From positions 10,248,001 to 10,312,000 of the forward strand of contig NC_134760.1 in the NCBI RefSeq assembly GCF_050436995.1: a stretch of DNA of 64,000 nt, read 5' to 3'. The notes beneath the pieces are model-generated. The model was not told the origin of the DNA and did not search any database. It saw only the letters and a program-made list of their open reading frames with translations. The stretch is from Anticarsia gemmatalis. Lineage: Eukaryota > Arthropoda > Insecta > Lepidoptera > Erebidae. Both the position numbers and the translations under genes were made by a program. Positions 1 to 13,100 of this stretch are shown here, one piece after another; position 1 is the first letter of the stretch, and every line of letters begins with the position of its first letter.

Positions 1-3000
1 CACTCGTATTCGTTATCAATATTTTGCTCATATAAGTAGAGTTAATAATATTTAATAATTCAATATTGGACTTTCCTCTAGTATTTTCTCAAAGAATAAT
101 AATTCATTTTACGTTTATCGCCGTCACTGGTTCCACACCTCGTCATTCCGTCAGACCTCCGGTTTATACTAAATCCGCGAGAGCTCGCCTCACCGAGCTT
201 CCTCCGGCTTTTCACTGTTTGTTTTTATTTCATATTTTATACGATTATTTTGAACTCTGAAATTTATATTTCAATTGAAATCCAGCTTGGCAGTTAATAT
301 TTTTCATATTTTTCTTCACTGACTTTTAATAGCTTAACGAAACGACTGGTTTAACTGTCGCTTTATTATTTTTTATCGCTCTGTTTTGTTTATGAATATA
401 GAAAGGATTTATTACTAACTATAAACTATTGCTAATATACTCATAAATTTATATATTACGAAGATACACAAACGCAATACTATGTATATGAGAGACGCAA
501 ATGCCAAAGAACGTCGCCGATCCCCATAGTTGAAAGGATAAACGATATTTCTCTGAAAGTATAAAACATTTCCTTAATCATAAGTCCAATATCATCACAA
601 CCAACTCTTAACACATACAATAAACATGATTCATCTTCCAAAAACAGTGTCTGTAGAAGAATAGCAACACAAATACACCTATACATATTAGTACTATAGT
701 CCGACAACTTAGTAAAGAGCCTTGTATGAAAGATTCACGGCCAGCGAAGGTGCACAGAATTTAGAACATCAGTGACGCGCATTCTTTTGCAGCTGACAGT
801 CGCCTCTTTTATACAGCTACATTATATTCGAAATACACAAAATCTAATAGTTAGTGCTTTCAAGCCGTCTGAAAGGCTTTTGGTATGGATTAACGACTGC
901 CATCTTCATAGCAACAACATCACAGCTGAGACTGACTTTTACGTTCCCTCCGAAGCACGGAGACGCACAGCTCAAATACCAATATACAGTCACCCATCTT
1001 TTATCGTTGCTTAACCCACAGACCGGGTGAGTGCAACAAGCTATAAGCGCTGTATTAATTATAATCAAAATAACCCGAGTATACCGAGGTTCTCTACAAA
1101 GTTGTAGAGTTATAGCTGTAGTAGCAGTGAGCCGTCTCCCCTTGCAACGTCGCGTCGCTCAGTCAATCCACGTTTCCTTTTTATTCGGTTTCCGCTCGTC
1201 TGATTACTGACATTTCCCTTACGCCGTGTGTTTCAGCTCCCCCAACTAGGATACAAGGATTTCTCTTGTTTACAGACGTTTTACTAGAAAATACTAGTTT
1301 GATATGTGTCTCAAGCATTCTCTTTCAACTGCTTTGGAAAAATTGAGTAACAGACAGATTTCCACTATAACAATCGATCCTGTGTCAGGGCTAAATATAC
1401 AAACATGGATTTGATATACTGAAATCACAAATGTATGACAAATTACAATTGATTCTATTCGGCGTCCGAAGTCATGTCATTCAGTGCAGAAATTTAAACG
1501 TAGCGAATATGAGCCATAGTTTTATTGGTGACATCACTGTATACCAGTTTTCTCAGGAAAGAATCTTCCTGTAGTAAACAGCATTACTTACCAAAAATCA
1601 TGTAAAATTTATCAAATACCTATCGGATTACTGAAATAGAACACTAAAAGCATCATTGTATTGAGTTAGAGGCTGCACATTAAACAACGTTCATTAGTAC
1701 AGACTAATTAATAGCTAATGAGCACCCTGTTCCGTTCCATTTGTTCTGCAATTTATATTATTCATTATTGGAATAAAATACCTATTAATGGCGATCGTCT
1801 ATTTCAATATTATTTATTTGAAACCTTACCTTTGAAATATAAATGCGCAGTTGATATTGATATTTTAGTAACAATTTTATTTTGGTTGTACTTTTTGTAT
1901 GTGTAAATTAACCTGTAGGTTCGTATATGTATCAATTATAGCATCATATTTCCAATTTTTTTAGAGCTTTTATTGTAATTATTAATATAAAACTTTAGAA
2001 AAACACTTTCCGAACAACAAAATGCTTATCATTTTGTAGTTAATGGAACGTAGAAAGGAGAGCCACAAAGCGATTCCTATTGTTCTATAGAACAACGACG
2101 TCAAGAAGTGTTTACAAACATACAAAAGAAAACCTAAAAGCGACCGCATTGAAAACCGATTGAACAACTTCAATATTTATTTTAAAACTACAGTTTCAAT
2201 ACGCCGTCACTATCGGCGCGCCCTTTGAAAAATAACCGACGTTCTTATTTGCAGAACAAATAATTGAATTTGAATAAAACGCTGTATCGATTACAGCGGG
2301 GTAGCTGTGCCGTTAAAGGCTTTGATCTCGAAATGAAACATAAATTAATAAGTCGAGCTCTGCGGACCGGCGGAACACACGGCCGGTTCAAATTGCTTGG
2401 AATTTATAATGATGTTTGTTGTATTAGGTTGCTCTTGTGTTGCCGTTGTTGTGGTAGAATAGTCCTGTTTACTTACTAGGTTATTGTCCTATCGCCTTGT
2501 TTTTATAAACACAATTTCTGGTCTCTTTATTGTCAGAGATACAGTGGCCGAGTGCGACTAAAATGCTTTTCCGGAAATGTGTGAATAAGCTAGGCGTGGT
2601 GCAAAGAAAAATGTCACTAATAAGATGAAATGCTGTAAAAGCCTGTGGTTAATAATTAAACAATCCTACTGGTCCTTATGTACCTCTCCACTTTACACAT
2701 CTGTTGTTCATCATTTGTACCAATTCAAATCGTTACTTGTGTTTAGACTAGTTTTAAGCATTTCAACAAAATAATTCGTGCAGTGTAAAACCAGTACTTT
2801 ACTTTACTTATAAGATTGAAGAAAGTGTGTGTGAAGCGAGGAAATGATAAGTTATTGCATTCATATATAACGTTTTTTTCAGCTCTATAAAAACATTTCA
2901 TACAAAATAAATTAATTTAAAATCTTTGCAACGGTTTTCATCGTTTCACCCGCTCGTCTACTATCATAACTTAGTTTGGTTCGCCTTTAAGCACTCACTG

Positions 3001-3172
3001 GCGGCCGCAAACTTGAGCGGCAACTTTTTAAATATCAACCCAGCACTGTAAGTCCAGTGGACAGCTACTTGTCTGCACTGGAATGAGGGCAAACAAATGT
3101 TTATAAGTTGGCTTTATTATTTACTTACTGTTTTTTGAATATTTGTAGTATTTAGACCATAAAGCTCTTTGA
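1..3172. other. non-coding, presumed aPKC intron
   Basis: AT-rich. Short frames only, none with recognisable protein or GC3 bias. The only item noted is the GGCGGCCGC-containing element at 2998-3030. Confidence 0.6.
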
Positions 3173-3385
3173 TTCTTTTTTTTTATAAGGACTACTCCCG
3201 CAGTAAGAATTGCCCTTGTGTCGCGGGGACTTTTACAAACAACGGACTCAAAGTACAACCCGAACACTCTTTGTGGATCACACAAATAATAATTATTTTT
3301 CCGTTTGGGAATCGAACCCACGACCTCCCGACGCTATGGTAGCGGCGTGGCAACCTTAACCAATGACCACGGAGGCAGTCAGTCT
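3173..3385 (-). mobile_element. tRNA-derived SINE
   Basis: Minus strand begins with a tRNA-like head (CTCCGTGGTCATTGGTTAAG, then box B GGTTCGATTCC at 3308-3318), followed by a unique body and an A-run. The head is too diverged in its stems to be a functional tRNA. Confidence 0.75.
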
Positions 3386-4672
3386 TTGTGATTTGCAATC
3401 TGTTTGATAAGCATCATATCATCATTGGCCTTTGTCCGTCTATAGCAGATGATTCATGTGATGTCAGACAGAGGAATATTTGTAACGAAAGTACAATTAC
3501 AGTTAAAATGTGTTTATGTTATTCTAGTAGTATGTTAACCGTCGAATATACCTCTTTATTGGTATAATAAAGTAATTGTTTCTTTTTTATATAACTGTGG
3601 ATCAATATACTACAAACGAGCTCTGTTATTATTCAAAAATACATTTTTAAACTGTCACTTTCGTTTAAAGTTATTTGTGCTTAAACTATTCTCTTGATAT
3701 TTTCAAGAACCCTCAAACAAGATCTATGCACCCGTTTCTCCAATGAATTGCTTCCCAGGATCGTGTCGGTTTAGTAAGCCGCCAACTATCCCCCAGTCGG
3801 CTTACTAAGTGTGTGCCCTGGTAACTTAGTGCCGGCTTAGCTAAACTTACTGCCTTCTGATAAAGACGACCGCTTGGCTATACTGTTACGTTCAAAATTG
3901 CTTTTCTGTTGACTTAGGTTTTGTGGTAATCGAGAAAAGCGCGAAATACGGTGCCATGTGATCTGTATCACGATTTTTTATATTAAACTCTAATTCTCTA
4001 TCAGCTATCTGTTCTTATACTGTCTGTGGTAGCGAAAATCGCATGTTTATGCGATATTTCTAATATTGATTTCAACGCAAATTCTGCTTAGTATGTTATT
4101 TTGCTCTTGTCACAGGACTTTTTATCCGAATCCTGCTTGCTTTGTCCCGCTATCCATAGCAGTAGCGAATAACGTTTAAGAAAGAATAGGTTTTGACGAA
4201 TCATCTACGACCGTTTGACGTTTAATATATTATTGGATAAAATAGCTAATTGTGGGAGCAAGTTACTCCTTTGCAAAGTTAAGGTTTAAGACAATTAAGT
4301 AGCTATACCTAATTATTTACTTATTGTCTTTCGGTATAAACTTTACTCACAATTTTTTTCTACCGTAATTTAACAGTTCCACTACGGTCATTTGCTTTTA
4401 TCTTCATTTTCACTATAGTTTACTGTCGCATAGTTTTTAACTTCAACGTACCGAACTCGTGAACGGTAACCATTCAGTTTTATAACACCATAAACTGTGC
4501 AGCTCGCAAAAAAACATCGTAACACTTACCTAAAAGGCTAGCCAATATCTGACTTTATTTTCTGTTCAAGCCTTTGCCTTGACTTTGCCCGAAAATATAA
4601 ACTATTCGACCCCCTATGCAAGTGACACTCATATCAAATAGGTGCATCAATGAAGCTACTGTCATCTATACT

Positions 4673-4922
4673 TCTATACTAATACTATAAAGCTGAAGAG
4701 TTTGTTTGTTTGTTTAAACGCGCTAATCTCAGGAACTACTGGTCTGATTTGGAAAAAATATTTTAGTGTTAGATAGCCCATTTATCGAGGAAGGCCATAG
4801 GTTATATATCATCATGCTACGACCAAAAGGAGCAGAATACCAGTAAAAAATGTTACAAAAACGGGGAAAATTTTGACCCGTTATCTTATGTGACGCAAGC
4901 GAAGTTGCGCGAGTCAGCTAGT
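4673..4922 (-). mobile_element. dispersed ~250-bp repeat family A
   Basis: Minus-strand copy of a repeat running from CTAGCTGAC(CC)GCGCAACTTCGCTTGCGTC to CTTTATA.TATTAGTATAGA. Two + strand copies are at 31326 and 42066. It is non-coding and AT-rich at the 3' end, with CAAACAAACAAAC near the tail. It resembles moth RTE/SINE-type 3' ends. Confidence 0.85.
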
Positions 4923-5097
4923 ACATACATAAGTATACATAGAAATTAACTATCTCACTGATCATTTATTTTAATGAGAATGACAACAGCATTCTAACAA
5001 TCGTACCGAAAAATCAAAAACATTTATCTACCAATAATTAAATCGAGGGATGCATTTCGTACAGTCGACAACCAGAAACGTCTATTTTTATAAGAAG

Positions 5098-5145
5098 GAC
5101 CTGAGACCAGCAGTGGGACAGTAAAATATTGTATGATGATGGTGT
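5098..5145 (+). mobile_element. LINE 3' terminus remnant
   Basis: GACCTGAGACCAGCAGTGGG followed by ACAG and a TGATGATGG tail, typical of the extreme 3' end of moth LINEs. Confidence 0.45.
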
Positions 5146-5820
5146 AATATAGTAATCTTAGCTTAAACGTTATACACTGATTATGACAAACAAGCTTCAT
5201 ATCCTAGCCCCCAATAACCAGAAAACTGAAGTAATTTAGGCAACGTTTTTTTAATTGACGCGATGACACGACGACATGAAAACAATTTCGCTCGGCTTTT
5301 GTATCGGCAAATTGACTACGTTATTTATGGACATTGAAGCCGAAGCGCTGAAAGATGCCACCTTTGTCATGTATAAACTGAAACAATGAGTTAATTGGTA
5401 ACCAGTTTTAAAAGGCGTATGTGGTAAACTGTTATTAATGAGATTTGAGAAGTGGTTTGTGAAGATAATAATTATTTTGATTGAATCTCGATTAAAAAGA
5501 GTCACCGCGAGTTTTTTTGCTTGCTTTTCTAACAAGGTTTTTCTCCCCTTTCCTAGAGTGGTGGATTCAGTTAATCTGAACTGTAAAACATTAGTGTTCG
5601 TATTTGGCTTTAATGAATAAATTATTTTCATTATATTTTTAAACTTAGATATGAGCACATATAATTCGTACAAGTATATTAATTTAAATCTAAGCATAGG
5701 TTTTACCCGTGACTTACTCCGCGTTTTAAGAAATACTTTATATGTCTAGCCAAAGCTATTAGAAATGTTTATTTAATGACATCTATTTTTGTTTTAATAT
5801 TATGATTGTTTTATTAATAA

Positions 5821-5869
5821 ACCTTTTTTCTTTACAGGTAAGTCTTCAATCAATGTAACCGCAGCTCAG
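5821..5869 (+). promoter_or_regulatory. recursive-splice (ratchet) site with downstream donor
   Basis: CCTTTTTTCTTTACAG is followed immediately by GTAAGT, so a strong acceptor and consensus donor abut at 5837/5838, the zero-length exon arrangement of insect recursive splicing. A second donor, CTCAG|GTGAGC at 5869/5870, bounds a 32-nt segment that could act as the exon-definition 'RS-exon'. The orientation is that of aPKC and it lies in the presumed giant intron. Confidence 0.7.
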
Positions 5870-8800
5870 GTGAGCGAAATTGCACCGAGAACCTACAAAC
5901 GAACATTAATTTACATTTTTAATCACACACGTGTAAGACCCAAAAATAATGTCGCGAATTATTCATACTCTCGGTTGTCTAAGTAATTATAGCGGAGATA
6001 AATATGTACGCATTAGAGTGTGTGTTAGAAGTTCCATATACTGGGTGCTTTGATAAATGTGGAGCATCAGTCTTTTGGAGACACGCCTCTTGGGCTCGTT
6101 CAGAATTTGATGGAAGTAACTTTTTTGTATTGGTATTTAGAACATTTTTTATTAGTAACATTTGATGGCCATTGATCGAAAACCGAAGTAAGTCGTTGTC
6201 ATAATTGTCTGTTTATTTGCTTGTAAGATTATTGTTACTGTTGTGATATGACACAAGTAATGACTGCAAACTTGAAAGGATAATCCATTTATGGCTTCTA
6301 GACTGTCGTGAGTAATGTAGTTTCGAAACCCGTAGAAGACATTTTCAAGATCAAATAGTATCTATTTATAGTACTACACTTGTAGCTTGGAAATCTATAA
6401 CGAGATATATTAACTGGCTCAGAATTAATGTAGTAATGATTTGATTCTTTGAATTTATCAATGATGAATATCCTTTGTCTGTTTTATTCAGACTAGTCGT
6501 CCCAAAAGAGACGATTTCTAGTACCAATTTTATTTTTAAACATGTAAATATAAAAGCGAGTAATAAGGCGAGGGAGCGATGCCATCCATCATCGGTCGCA
6601 AGTTTCGGCCATCACTCAATGTTCAACATCTTTCACCGCATAGTGACTAAACGATCGAATACCAAAGGATAATATGAGACTGTGGAATTCGATTTACTAA
6701 ATATAAAGTTTAAATACCAGAAACTAACATATTTTTTTTAAGTTTTTTTGTAACTTTATCAAACAATTAACTTTATTTACTTTATTATGTACGTATAGTG
6801 TCGTATAGTTTTGTTGTACAGCAGTGAAGCTAGCTGTTTCTTCCGAGCGTTATTCTATTTATCTGCAACAATCGACAAATAGTCGGTGGTTGTTATTGCT
6901 AAAATACACACATTTATACTTAAGCGTAAAGCAAATTAAATATATTTTAAAGTCAATGCACTATTTGATAAGACGCATTATGTACTTTTCATCCGACACT
7001 TTTGGAACTATTCTTGCCTAAACATACTTTTGGTCTTACAACAACTGCTACATCTACCTATAGTTTCGTAAATTTCATCTTCAGCTATAACAGAAACTAA
7101 TAAGTTGATCAACAAACGCGCTAAGCCATAGCCCGAAGGATCTAATAATTTACAATAGCACTCCAAGTCCGAAGTCAGGTAGTACTTGAGCACAAAGCCG
7201 GAGTGACTTAATTACATGAGGCGAACCTAAGTTAAACGTCTTAAACTCTGAACAAACTGGGAAGAGCTCTCCACTGATAGTATTCACCATCGTATCTTGT
7301 AAGCGATACGTTGTAAAGGATTATGGTTCTTATATTAGGGAACAGGATATAATATATTAACAATTGTGTTGTCTGTCGAAGTAATATAGCCGGAATTAAG
7401 CTCTATTAATACCGAACGCAGGTTCACAGTATTTTACTAATTGCACTCAGGACAAAACTAAATATTTATATAGTCCAAGTCCATAAGTGAATAGTGGTAA
7501 AAGTGCGAAATAAAAGAATTGTTCGGACTTTTACCATTGAGAGTTAATAAATCTTAGGTTTTACCGGAAGATCTTAGGACTTACCACAGTTCGGGCTTTT
7601 ACAGTAACATATACAAGGCTGCCAGAGGTATACTAAATTCTCATTTTAGAAAACTAAATTGTCTTGTATGCCAAAGCTCTTTACACAAATGTCAGAAGTT
7701 ATTTTGGAATCATTGGATAAGTTTCCTTAGGCAAAAAAAAATAATTGTCTTATACTCATTTCAGTAATATATCTGTAACAAATAACGTTAAAAATTATTA
7801 TTCGACTTAAGAGATAACTTATCACTGTCTGCCTTCAACTAATTGCCTATATTCTCTCAGCAATAACTCTTGTAGTATCATCTTCAGTTAGCTATTACAA
7901 ATAGTTTAGCCATATTTCTCCTTCAAATATTCTACAAAATGATGAACAACGGAACAAGTTGAACAGTTTCATTATTCTTTTGTCAAAACAAAATTTGTTT
8001 CGACTCAAACAAATGAAGGGAATGCTTTACAATAACACTAACATTTCAGTTTCAAGTTTTATATGTTTAATTTAGAAGTGTTTTTGGATACTAGTTTCTG
8101 TTTGACCTGTGTTTTATAGTGTCCTATTGGTAGTCAAAGATCTCCCCCAAACTCCATTGGTCGCAAACTTCTACTATTTCCTGTCAACCATCCAAATAGG
8201 TATCCAAGTCGCTACATTGGCATTTTTTCGAACTACCTTGACGTCATCTTCTGCTTTCGGGCATCCATTGAGTGATGACACTTGCTTACTTATCTGGATG
8301 CATCCGAACTACATCCCACTTCAGTTGACCAGTATTATAAATTATGAAACCATTTTTTACCAACTCCTATCGTTGTTGCCATGACAACCGTACAATAAAG
8401 CACTTGAAATCGCTACACGTACAAGTCTCGTGGTACAGGATGTGCGAAGACACGTCAAGACGGTACCGCACTGCGGTCACTACATTTAACAGAACAAACA
8501 TCGTATGAGAATAAATCTCTACACATTTTAGCTTGCATAAACAATAATACGTTGCAACAATATTAATAGCTGTATACCTTTCCCATAAATAACGAGTCGC
8601 CATAAAACGAATATTATTTGGGCGTATTGCCAATATCAGCATGCATTGGTCGACATTTGTATTGCAAGGGTTGCAGAACTTGACATGTTTAGGTGTAGTG
8701 ATGACAAATTTGTTAAACGTGGATGGTCGATATTGAAATACATATCTCTTCACTGCTTCGTAAAGGAGGATTCTTCCCTGTTCTATGTTATAAGTATAGA

Positions 8801-9803
8801 AGAACTTACTATGTTACATATCAATAATAAGCTTTACAAACAAGCACAGAGACATAAATTACCTAAAACTAATAATAACCTGTTCAAATGGTAAGTGACC
8901 CGATTTCTATACTTTGACATAAGACAATGCATTACTTACATCAATAGCAGTTACTGTATGAAATCTTGTTTCTCATCTGAGCTGAATATATTCCCATATT
9001 TACCATGATTTCTCACTGATCTTAACTCGCACGTACTAAGAACTGTTAGTAAATAAGGAACTCGAATCAATCCGGTGATCGGTAATTTACGTTAGTTGTA
9101 ACTCCGATAGTTTGTGAAGTGATCAATCATCGAATAAGCATTAAGTTGGAGGTGTTGCAGCTGAATCTACTTTGTTATTGTTTGAGATGATTAATTGTTG
9201 TTTAGATATTGACGCCGCTCGAATTATTAGTTTCTGCGATATTGTCCGAATGAATACATGTAGTTAAAGCTAGTCGTAGTGTTTTGTGCTGTTGCCTTGT
9301 TGTCAAAGTTCATAAAGCGTCATGAAAGCCTTTGTTATCACTTAATTCTAAGCTTAAATTAAAAAAATATTAAATTGTAAGCTTAATTAAACACATCCAA
9401 AATCGCCATTTAAAGAATTTCCCGTTGTATTTAAAAGTTCAGTTCAATTTATAAAATACCACTAAGTTAAAATTACTTATAAAAAAAAACTATATAAAAA
9501 TTACCTTTAAATCGGTTTATAACTACAAAAAGAGAAAAATACTATTATCTTAACATTTCCATTTTCCATAGCATCTCCAGTTTTTTCCCTAACCATAACG
9601 CATTAATATAGACAAACTTCCGTATCCTATCACTATAAAAATAAACTATTATATCCTCCGTCGCTATCTGAACGCCCAAAACATCATTACACACCATTTC
9701 ACTGATGCAATCTAAACATTTCAATAATGCATTAAATAATAATAGCTTGTTTACCCTAGAGTGTAACTGTGCCCTACTAAACATTTATGATGTTACTAAG
9801 TTT
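5870..9803. other. non-coding, presumed intron
   Basis: No exon, RNA gene or clear repeat recognised; open frames on both strands look random. Confidence 0.55.
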
Positions 9804-9985
9804 GGCCCGCGACTTCGTTCGCGTAGTTTGTAACTTAAGACAGATTTTTTATACAAACTTTCATCCCCTATTTTAGCCCCTTGGGGGTAGAATTGATTAG
9901 CGGATTCTTACGTCATAACATCTATCGGCATGCCAAATTTCAGCCCGATCCGTCCAGTGGTTTAGGCTGTGCGTTGATAGATCAC
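9804..9985 (+). mobile_element. LINE 3'-end fragment (RTE/CR1-like)
   Basis: GGCCCGCGACTTCGTTCGCG, CATCCCCTATTTTAGCCCCT and GCCAAATTTCAGCCCGATCC are stretches I associate with moth non-LTR 3' ends. It abuts the fold-back MITE at 9990. The frame crossing it encodes nothing recognisable. Confidence 0.6.
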
Positions 9986-9989
9986 TATC

Positions 9990-10101
9990 TCCCGGTTTCT
10001 GAGCTAAATTTAGCGATAGTTTATCTATTCAATTTGCGTTTAAGCTCATATAAAAATGGCAGTCTGAATAGATAAACTATCGCTAAATGTGCCTCAAAAC
10101 C
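9990..10101. mobile_element. fold-back MITE, family B copy 1
   Basis: Inverted arms TCCCGGTTTCTGAG...TTTAGCGATAGTTTATCTAT and their complement, loop around AAGCTCATATAAAAA. Degenerate right end (GCCTCAAAACC). Confidence 0.8.
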
Positions 10102-13100
10102 AAAAATATGTTAGTCAGTCACCTTTGAGTTATATATGTATATAATATGATGATGTGATAAGGCTCTATTTCTACTATTTAAATTTCATAGTTCCCTAGT
10201 TCGCGGTTTCGTTGATGTTGCTTTCAGTTCCCTTGCTTACTTATTAATATTGCGAAAGTAACCCTCTCTTCTATGTATGTCACGTGCTATATGTATGTTA
10301 CGCGCTTTCAACTAAATTGCTGAACATGTCTTGATTAAATTTTGTTTATTTATCATGTTTTACACGGAGATGAAAGTTAAAATTGTTTAAACTTGCTTTG
10401 TTTTCGTTGATGCTTAAAGATTTCAGGTAGATTTATTTTTGTAGGTAACTATCAAGTTCACACAAAAAGTTAGTAATATCTGCAAAAAATACACCAGATT
10501 AGATAACCAATATTTTTAGAGGGTCCCTTTCCCGCCCTTCGTTATTGCATCAATAGTTCAAGTTAGCATTGAAATAGAAGACACTTTATAGTTTAGAACC
10601 CATTATATACCTACTATAATAGTACTCTTACTCATTACAATAATTACTTTAACTACATAAATAAACAAGGCAACTTTCTATTTAAATACGTTGAAGCACA
10701 TGTGCGTGTAACCGTAATCGATTGTGTGGCGTGAGCTGAACTCATCTAGGTAGTGCTTGAAGGTGTTACCGTTGTATTGTACCTTCCGTTTACTGAAGCA
10801 ATGAGTCAACGGCCATGTGGGTGGAGGCTAAGCTACATGAAAATACTTTAGTGTATTTTTTTGTATGATTTTCTAATGTTACATGAAAGTAGGTTCAATT
10901 ATCTAGTGGGTGTAGAAACGTCTATCTACTTTATAGTGTTGTGACAATTACCAATATTTTTTGATTGCATCATATGCTGGTATCTAGCCACCTTTACGAT
11001 GTGTAGTTAATAAACTCCGGCTTTATTTTAAAGCCATAATGAGGTAATTAAAAAACATTGAATGTCCAAAGGGTCAGATTTTCTAAAATTTCAACTTGAA
11101 CATATTTTTCTCCATCTTAGTTCTATCGTTGATTTGATCTACAATTCAGCTGGTTCCTTCAACGTTATACACTATCATCGTCCTTTCAAATCACTCTATT
11201 TACAACTAAATTACATTCACCTAAAAAGCCCTTAGTCACGATAAATCAGCTTTCCAAAATTCGTATGTACCATGTTCCGCTCGCAAATTAGGTCCCAACA
11301 ATCGAAAGGTCGTTTGATACCGTTGGTCATCCATCAGGCGTGGCTAATCACCCGAGCCTGCTTTATTTGCTCATTAGCCGTGTGTTCCGATGCTCGGGTA
11401 TGCTCGGCTTTTGTCGGCTGTTTTCGGTTTATAGTGCTTTAGTTTTGTGTGGGTGTATGGAAATGGAAAGTTTTTGGGAAAACGTGGGTGTTTTTCGTGG
11501 TAACTGAATATTGGTTTTGCTGTATATAGAATTGATTGGTCAATTGTACTACATTTCTGCTTTATTGGAAAGTACGGTTGCCTCCCCGAAATGTGAGAAT
11601 CTACAACTGACTAGCGAAATAATGATTTAATATTGTATTTTCTCTTGAAGAACTATTTAAAGAACAGTGAATTTATTAAAGATAATATGAAATTTTGTTA
11701 TCCTGTGTGCAAACTACGACGGTAAAATATGATGTTACTCTTCGAAAATTGACAGGAAATCCGTTGCCAACAACAAAAATTGCCAGCAAAGAGTACATAC
11801 AATAAGGAGGTTCTGCCGCCAATATTCACATGTCATCATTGCGTAACAAGCGTTTCTTTCTTGGAAACGCAGACAAGCAAACAAAGGATCCTTTTCCTTG
11901 TTTGTCAAACGTTATAAAATGAAATATTTGATCTTGCGAATCGATAGTCTTAGTCCCTTACTCATATATCAGTATGGTAACATATATTTATTCCCACACA
12001 CCCTCGAGGTCTGTCACGAATTTATCCATTTGGATAAGGACAGCAACCAAATGCTATCTTTTTAGTCGGAATGGTAATGTATGCCAATGCAATGTAGGTA
12101 TAATTCTTCGGTTCGATTATCGAGTTAATGCTGTGTTATAGTCTCAATAGTAGTTCATTTGGCTACATAGGCCTTTTAATTGACTAACATAATACACTAG
12201 AAAGTGAGATATGTTTCTATACTATCCGGCACCTTTAAAAATAACACTGTATTAATCTCATTTACGGTGAATTTTGTATCATAATACGGTATTGTACTCA
12301 ATCAAAGAACAAAACTTCGGCATTCATTAACTATTACACACAAATATAATCACATAAATATACCTAATACCTACATATGTACATAATGGTAAAGAAATAA
12401 CACACACGTACAGTAAGTTGCTCTAACACCCGGCAAGTGGTCACGCTCGAATAGGTTTCTGTAGCTAAACGCGCCGGGAGTGATCCATTAACTTGCGGGC
12501 TAAACTTACGCCACGCAACCAACACACGGCTCGTATGGTTCTCCAACTTGTTGGATACTAATAATGTAAGTTAGTATTCCGTAGAATTAATCAAGGAATA
12601 CGTTAAAACATGTTATAATTTCTGTAACGAACAGTAGCTTCCAAAGCGTGCCTAATCAAGTTGAAATGGTTTCAGCATCGATTTGTGGTGTGTATTATTG
12701 GCAAGCTTAAAAAACTTGAATTCTTAATTACTGGTTTTTTAATAACATTAGAGGTGTACAAATGTCTTTGTATTGTTCTAGAATCTAGATGAGCTTATCA
12801 ATACACAAAATATTTGTCTTACAACACATATTATTCATAATACAACGACCTATATATCCCTACATTATTCCAACAATATTCGCACTAGAAAAACAAGATC
12901 CCTCTCATACGTGATGTCATTCTGACCAATCGCTTCCAAGCATTCGAATTTGTTTTCCAAATGCTTTACGACGGCTATAAATCACTTTACTATCTCCTTT
13001 TACGTCGTACTGCGAATAACAAACAAAAACTTCTAAATTGGATGTCCGTATGTCAGTTCGGGTATTAGAAGGCCATCGCTCAAAACAGTATGGGCCGTAA

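Noticed and set aside
5251..5697. 148-codon minus-strand frame
   Set aside because: AT-rich, Lys/Asn/Ile-rich, no ATG-linked coding bias or domain. The GC-richer end (5251-5400) has short open pieces on both strands but no splice-consistent model.
8367..8753. 128-codon minus-strand frame
   Set aside because: No recognisable motif, no splice or promoter context, base composition of intron.
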